A model generated the notes under the pieces. The model ran no database searches, was not told the DNA's origin, and saw only the letters and a program-made list of their open reading frames with translations. 49,596 bases of DNA, taken from Pseudoneurospora amorphoporcata. Lineage: Eukaryota; Ascomycota; Sordariomycetes; Sordariales; Sordariaceae. A program made the translations under genes and the position numbers. Positions 44,541 to 49,596 of this stretch are shown piece after piece. The stretch covers positions 1 through 49,596 of the forward strand of contig MU859292.1 of the NCBI GenBank assembly GCA_033297205.1. The letters are read 5' to 3'. Numbering within the stretch: the first letter of the stretch is position 1; every line of letters begins with the position of its first letter.

Positions 44541-44673
44541 TAGTCTGGTGGTGGTGGTAGTGGTGGTGAGAGTTCAGTGGTGGCGTGGAGGGTTGGTGTT
44601 TTGGGGTCGGACATCCAATGCGCATGAGGGGAACGGAGAGAGAGAGAGGCGCGGGAACGTACCTATGTGATCT
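44541..44673. other. Transition from the AT-rich island to normal DNA
   Basis: A GGT/GGTGGT-rich tract (44546-44595) marks the abrupt edge of the AT-rich island. Confidence 0.35.
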
Positions 44674-45630
44674 TCATGGCTGCGGGTTTTCACTTGTCAG
44701 CTTGCTGATTTTGGGAATAAGAGAAAGTGAATGAGCTATTATCATGAAATAAACGCGGGGCCGGTCGTTGAAAACTAAAGATTGCTCATCAGGCAACTTC
44801 AGCTGCCCGAGTGAGTTTATGTGCCTAGCTTGTTGAACTTCCAATTCTCGGCGTTGAGAAATAATTGTTAGCGCTCCTTCGTGCTCCTTAGCGTGCGCGG
44901 CTTGTTCCACAGCGGAAGGGCGCGCCCAGGCACGCTAATGCATATAGAAAGCACATCAGACGAATGCTGTCAGGAGTCAGGACTAACCCCTAAATGACGC
45001 TGGGTCCGTGCCTACCCCGCCTATAGCCTTCTGAAGGAAGGCATCATTACCTATATAGATAGAAGGAACCCACCGAAGCTGGGAAAGAGGAAGCTATTTG
45101 CGATGGAAGGAAGTTAGAGACTTGATGAAGCCTGACGGAAGGACGGGATGATTGAAGACAGATTTCCCTGTATTTAAGACTGGACCTTCCCTGGCTTCTG
45201 GAGGTCTGGATTTTCTCCTCATCTTCATCTTCTCCATCAATCAATTCAATTGGTCACGACCCTTTTTCCCTGACACCCAGGCACGCTAATGCATATGGAA
45301 AGCACATCAGACGAATGGGGTCGGGCCGCTGTGGTCCTCTGTTATTGTTTGCCATCAACAACGTCTCTTGAACTCGCGAATCATCGTTCGTCATCACCAC
45401 CTTGACATCTACGCTATCCATTATCGATCCCGACCAACAAGATAACTACGTACCACGAGTTCGAGCATGGGGTTGTGAATCTCGACTACTAGACGGCATC
45501 CAGTCCACTTTGGAGGTCGCCAGTGTTCCTGTTTGGTGACATGTACCTCAACAGTCGACGCAAAGAGACATATTGGCGAGAACAGCTCGGTACCAGGGAT
45601 TTTCTGGTCGCAAATCGACGGTTGGCACAT
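44674..45630 (-). CDS. Doubtful small gene with an LTR-like element in its intron
   Basis: Proposed exons on the minus strand are 45454-45630 and 44674-44934, giving 145 aa. Exon 1 starts at ATG 45630 (MCQPSICDQKIPGTELFSP) and ends at a GTACGT donor. The acceptor GCATTAG at 44935 keeps frame with the open stretch RAWARPSAVEQAAHAKEHEG, then REVE-like helical residues. The roughly 519-bp intron would contain the 308-bp element at 44968-45275. The acceptor lies in a 42-bp sequence that is present twice. I recognise no domain. The model may be false: the + strand is also open here (45533-45775). Confidence 0.22.
44925..44966. repeat. 42-bp direct repeat, left copy
   Basis: Matches 45276-45317 with one A/G difference. 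The pair encloses a 308-bp LTR-like element. Confidence 0.85.
44968..45275 (+). mobile_element. 308-bp LTR-like element between 42-bp repeats
   Basis: It starts TGTCAGG and ends CCTGACA, a perfect 7-bp inverted terminus as in LTRs. A TATTTAAG box lies at about 45172-45179, followed by a CT-rich tract. It is flanked by 42-bp direct repeats rather than the usual 4-6 bp. It may be a solo LTR or another small element. No other copy is seen in the window. Confidence 0.5.
45276..45317. repeat. 42-bp direct repeat, right copy
   Basis: Abuts the CCTGACA end of the 308-bp element; partner at 44925-44966. Confidence 0.85.
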
Positions 45631-45893
45631 ATCAATTGCTCTGTTTGGTGCGACGGAACGTCCTCTTGATATTAAGCACCAGACCCCGGCCCCCTGTCTC
45701 CTTTTGCAGGCGGCTAAGACCGGATTGGGAAGGCATCATGAGGAATCTGACCTATCTCTGCACTTCTCACAGTGAAAAGGTGATGGTAAGGGACGTTACA
45801 CTGTTCCAAACGCGTAGAGATGCAGATGGGAAACATCAATAAGTCACCCTCTGATGCCGTCCGTGACCGACTGACCGCTTGGTCAATACCGTT

Positions 45894-45900
45894 TATATAA
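45894..45900 (+). promoter_or_regulatory. TATA box of the methyltransferase gene
   Basis: TATATAA 98 bp upstream of ATG 45998, followed by CCCTTCGCC and a CT-rich leader. Position and sequence only. Confidence 0.5.
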
Positions 45901-45997
45901 ACCCTTCGCCAGAGCACACCTCACTGTTTGTGGATTTCTCTTTTCACAGCTCACCTTCGTTCTTTTCTTTCCAATCCCTTGTTGCTGACCTACGCAC

Positions 45998-47439
45998 ATG
46001 ACCACGACCCAACCGCTCACCACCGAGGAGGCAGCCGAGGCTGGCCTTTTGCCTGCGTCTCATTGGCAAAATGAGCCTGTAAGTTACTGCTCTGAAGTTG
46101 AAAGGGTACCTTAAACTGACAGCTGGCGCAGCTCCCTGAGGACGAGGATGATGATGGCGCCTCAACCATCGGGTCGTTTGTTTCCAGCACCGCCTCGCTC
46201 TCCGAGTCGATTTTCAAGTACCGTACCATCCACGGAAGAACCTACCACAGCGAGATCGGCAATGCGGATTCTTGGGAGCCTAATGATGCTGCCCACATCG
46301 ATGCCATGGAGATTGCGTAGGTGATAACTCTGATTCAGCCCTGGATTGACGACGCCTTTGAGCGTAGAGGCACTACAGGAGCTGTGCTGACTGTGAAGGG
46401 AAAAGCCACCACAATCACATGATCGCCATCGGGCACAAGCTGTATCTCTCACCGCTCGAGAAGGACAAAGTTCAAAAGGTTCTTGATATCGGGACCGGTG
46501 CGGGCTCGTGGGCGATGTAAGTTCCTTATTACCCCCAGTGTATCAACATGCCCATACTGTGATATGGGGTCTAACAAATTATGTTTGTTCTTTTTTCTTT
46601 TTTTTCTAGCGATTTCGCCGACGAGTTTCCTAATGCCGGAGTCATTGGCACCGATATCACCCCGATCCAGCCGTCCTGGGTCCCACCCAATTGCAAGTTC
46701 GAACTCGAGGACTGCAATGCGGAATGGACTTGGCCCGACAATACTTTTGATTTCATCCACTGCCGCATGATGTTTGGCGTTGTCACCAACTGGTACGACT
46801 TATTCCGTCAAGCATACCGCACCAGTAAGCCCGGCGGCTGGGTTGAGAGCTTTGTTTCTTGTACTACCTTTATGTCTGACGACGGAACTGTGAAGGCGAA
46901 TAGCGCTATGAGCCAGTGGGCCAAGGTGTGGAACGCAGGAGGGGAAAAGACGGGAAGAACGTTCATGATTTATGACCATGATCTCCAACAAAAGGGTATG
47001 GAGAAGGCAGGATTTGTCGACATCACAGTCAAGGAGTTCTACATCCCTGTGGGCGTATGGCACAAGGATAAGGAACTGGCCGAAAAGGGCATCTGGTGGA
47101 AGATGACGATAGAGGCCGATCTTGAAGGTATGGAAGTCTACGGTACTGCTCTGTCCACGATTCTATTGAAGTTACCCTACCTACCTCTCTACCTCTACGA
47201 AAAGGTTGAGGGGTGTTGCTGAGAAATGAGATGAGCTTATGCTAACTCGTTTGCTACCTACCTTAGGATACCTCAACTACATCTTCAATGTCGTTATGGG
47301 CTGGACCCCCGAGGAGACTGCGGTTTACGCCAAGCATCTCCGTAAGGAGATGAACGATCCCAAGATCCACGCCTACTTCAAGGCGCGTACTGTTTACGGC
47401 CGGAAGCCGCACCCGGATGAAGTACCCGAATCTAACTAA
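45998..47439 (+). CDS. SAM-dependent methyltransferase, LaeA/UMTA-like
   Basis: Five exons: 45998-46078, 46132-46316, 46406-46516, 46610-47127 and 47267-47439; about 355 aa (358 if acceptor 46122 is used). Intron 2 (GTAGGT..GAAAAG, with a CTGAC branch site) is needed to avoid a TAG at 46318. The N-terminus is acidic; the linker RTIHGRTYHSEIGNADSW corresponds to the Y/HGR-x-YH segment before the catalytic fold. Motif I VLDIGTGAG (114-122) binds SAM; DFADEFPNAGVIGTDITPIQPSW and DNTFDFIHCR follow, then YRTSKPGGWVE. The C-terminus ends FKARTVYGRKP. This layout is that of fungal methyltransferases related to LaeA; most have no known substrate. No biosynthetic genes are adjacent. Confidence 0.87.
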
Positions 47440-48540
47440 CTGCGGCGGAGGGTTGACTTCGGGGAACGACAAACACAAGTGGAAGGAAAGGGGCTGGACT
47501 CACAGGCCACACTACTGGACATGTATCTAAGCCATACATTTAGATCAACTGCGTCCTACCAAAATATCCAATACCTCCGAACCGTCAAGCATAGAGGTGA
47601 AGAGGTGGGACACCTCAGTCTTCAATGCACATACAGATCGAGAGATCAGAGTCCGCAAATAACATGCCTGCCAAATTGATGTCAGGGAAAACTGCATGTC
47701 CTACCCAAGCATTTCTTGCATGCAGGGGCGTTCGCATGGGCACGGGTGATTATTGATAGTGTCTACGGGCCGTGGCATTTTGCCCGAGATGTAAGCGCCA
47801 AAGGCAAACACGGGCATGTGGTGCGGCTTAAGGCATGAACACCTCAAAGTCAAATGGCGAACGGATCGAAATATTATATAAGTAAAGAACCCCGTACCGA
47901 AGGCACCGAAGGCACCGGCCGAAGGAGAAAACGGACGCATACTCGCTGGGTCTGGGTTCTAGCAGAAAATTCGAGCATCCAGATATGCATCGCTAAAGGC
48001 GTGTTCGGCTACACGTTAGTACGTCCCCAGGTTAAGATTTTGTATATAGGACGTACTAACGCACTACTGCGATTTTTCGTGTTCGGCTCAAAAACCATAT
48101 TTTTTATGCACGCTCTGCAACCATCTGCAACCACCTGCACCTACCCCAAATCCTCGATCTGACCAATCAGAAGGCCAGAATCTTCGAAATCCTTAACCGT
48201 AGTTCTTAACATACTACGTCTCAAAATCGAAACGTAGTGCGTTAAGGACTGAGGTTAAATACAACTATAAGGCTCAAGCCCCTATAAATATAAGGGATGG
48301 CCGTCGCAAAATTCCTACAAAGTTTGGACCTATTATAGAAAACTTACGTAGCCATCCTAATACTACTGAAGTCGATAGCGTTATTTTTTATACTGGGTAC
48401 TTATTTAAAATCGTAAATGAATTACTCCATAATGTTAACCTAATTAATAAAATAAGAAAATAATATACATTTAAAAATATAATCCTAACTATTCTAAACG
48501 TAATTTACAACGAAAAATACTACTTTAATAGGGATTATAT
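47440..48540. other. Intergenic region with hairpins, then AT-rich DNA
   Basis: 47440-47990 shows nothing clear. 48000-48260 has hairpins (separate entry). 48300-48540 is AT-rich and RIP-like without recognisable frames. Confidence 0.35.
48001..48260. repeat. Foldback-type repeat
   Basis: A perfect 13-bp inverted repeat, CGTTAGTACGTCC (48014-48026) and its complement (48049-48061), with a 22-bp loop. A second, imperfect hairpin has arms of about 25 bp (48195-48219 and 48232-48256). The word TAACGCACTA at 48057 recurs inverted at about 48236-48245, linking the two. The word GTGTTCGGCT occurs at 48001 and again at about 48078. Probably a small foldback transposon. Confidence 0.4.
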
Positions 48541-48729
48541 TACGGCACTGGCGGATGGATCCCGTCTACGGACCCGGTCCACAATAGGGCATCGCCAAGG
48601 CACGTGAGGTTGTGCTACGCGCACAAGGCACTAGGGTCTCGGGTTAAAACCCTTGATTCGTAGCGCGCCTTTATACATTTCCTCTTTTCTTTTCATCTTA
48701 TAATTCTATTATAGACCTAGAATTAATAT

Positions 48730-49451
48730 GTTAAGTTTGTTTCTCGTAACTACGTCTCTCATAATAATTATAAAATTAATTTTTGTTTGCTGCAATGCCC
48801 TAACTAGCCTATAATGATAGTACTAGTATAGGGATGCTATAGTGAACTATGCACTTGTAGCAGAGCGGAGCGGAAGCAGTGGTACGACAGCAGTGCTAAA
48901 GGAAGCAGCGTAGTTACAGCGTAGTTGCAGATACAATAGAAGGATGTTGTAAAAGAGGTCTTAGAGAGGACTCTGCTCTCAAGACAGAAGATTACAGTAG
49001 ACTCTGCACTATAAGAAAAGACCGTATTGTATTGCTTGAGTGTGCTTGCTTGCTTGCTTACTTGCTTGCTTGCTTGCTTAAGGAGTGACTAACTAAAGGA
49101 GAGAAGAGGTCTTTATATACATGAATGCTGAGTGTCTGGAAGCTTCCAGAGTATAGAAGCTTCCTGTAAGTTAGCAGAACTGCTTGTAAGAATACTATAC
49201 TATGAAAGAAAAGAGTTGAATTTATGAGCTTCTGTTGTATTCCATAATGACAAATCAATCTAGAAAGAATGCTAAACAGGTTCGAGAATCCAGAATGCAG
49301 TAGTGAAACCTCTGTGTTCTAGTAGATTCTGTGGAGGCTGAGTTAACTGATTCCGTAACGTAGAAGGAATAGTGTCCTTAGCAATCAGCCTTCTATACTA
49401 CAAGGTAGTATAAGGCAGTTACAAAGCACAGTACTAGCCACACGTTAACAC
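48730..49451 (+). repeat. LTR with an inverted segment relative to the window start
   Basis: Ends CACGTTAACA. The 3' 350 bp match 97-410 directly, while 48786-48872 is the reverse complement of 1-91. A TGTTAAG at 48729-48735 could be its 5' end, but this is uncertain. The following CCCCCTCTGTGG would be internal retroelement sequence. Confidence 0.5.
49044..49080 (+). repeat. GCTT microsatellite
   Basis: About nine GCTT units, one with a base change, inside the LTR. Confidence 0.9.
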
Positions 49452-49505
49452 CCCCTCTGTGGCTGTACTTAGTGCCACAAGATCCCCTCTATAGCCCTGT
49501 GCTAT

Positions 49506-49596
49506 TGTGACGAACGGCAGTCTGATCTGCCTAAGTGGGATAGCTGAAGGTAAAGACTATCAGTGCTGTTCGGTGAAGCCAAAAGGTTCACAACAA
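49506..49596. repeat. Start of another LTR of the 11.4-kb chromovirus family
   Basis: TGTGACGAACGG and the next 80 bp match 21445-21535 almost base for base. The window ends inside it, so it cannot be told whether it is solo or part of a full element. Confidence 0.85.

Noticed and set aside
20012..45317. CRISPR-like array or programmed system in the repeats
   Set aside because: Repeats are terminal repeats, LTRs and minisatellites of eukaryotic transposons; there are no regularly spaced unique spacers and no prokaryotic genes.
45533..45842. Overlapping + strand ORFs of 80 and 89 aa
   Set aside because: Neither shows a domain or start context; the minus strand is equally open, so no + strand gene is called.
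48545..48670. tRNA-like sequence with GGGTTAAAACCC and an 8-bp outer stem
   Set aside because: The B box is imperfect and no A box or anticodon arm can be placed, so no tRNA is claimed. It could be a RIPed tRNA-derived repeat.

Overview
This window is genomic DNA of a filamentous ascomycete, very probably Sordariaceae (Neurospora/Sordaria). The thioredoxin reductase gene at 12.5-13.7 kb reads as the Neurospora cys-9 product at its expected 334 aa. Introns are short (52-139 bp) with GT..AG borders and CTRAY branch sites, start contexts are Neurospora-like, and transposon-rich blocks carry the repeat-induced point mutation (RIP) signature: CpA to TpA, TAG in place of CAG/TGG, and AT-rich decay.

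Layout. 1-0.73 kb: end of an LTR and a truncated MITE in AT-rich DNA. 0.73-19.5 kb: a gene-dense euchromatic block with a long Ser-rich tail-anchored protein, an MFS transporter, a DUF1772 membrane protein, an 89-aa Gly/Ser/Tyr protein, thioredoxin reductase, a zinc-independent MDR quinone oxidoreductase, the Yth1/CPSF30 polyadenylation factor and a DUF1776 protein. The genes are housekeeping-type and unrelated; there is no biosynthetic cluster. 19.5-44.5 kb: a 25-kb transposon island. 44.5-48.3 kb: a small genic pocket with a LaeA/UMTA-like methyltransferase and a doubtful small gene. 48.3-49.6 kb: AT-rich DNA and LTRs again.

The island can be read as layers because most insertions keep their target-site duplications (TSDs). 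The oldest layer is a very AT-rich Ty3/gypsy element on the + strand (gag-, protease- and RT-like remnants from about 20 to 44.5 kb). Into it went six MITE-like elements, each with 8-bp TSDs or near-TSDs and all sharing one terminal design (a 12-bp motif repeated at 22-bp spacing), a 5'-truncated Tad-like LINE (14-bp TSD) and a solo LTR. Solo LTRs also sit inside two of the MITEs. One MITE was split by an 11.4-kb chromovirus (TSD TCTAT), and that chromovirus was split inside its integrase zinc domain by a 4.5-kb deleted chromovirus (TSD TCGAG).

The most interesting candidates are: (1) an accessory gene in the 11.4-kb chromovirus, on the strand opposite gag-pol, between pol and the 3' LTR and overlapping the chromodomain tail-to-tail, encoding a Zn(II)2Cys6-type cluster plus a charged helical region; (2) an in-frame, ATG-less, mitochondrial-presequence-like extension upstream of the thioredoxin reductase ATG; (3) the MITE group with duplicated subterminal motifs; (4) a 308-bp LTR-like element flanked by 42-bp direct repeats; (5) a tRNA-derived SINE candidate next to the MFS gene. 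All gene models were read by eye from splice signals and frames; no database search was possible.
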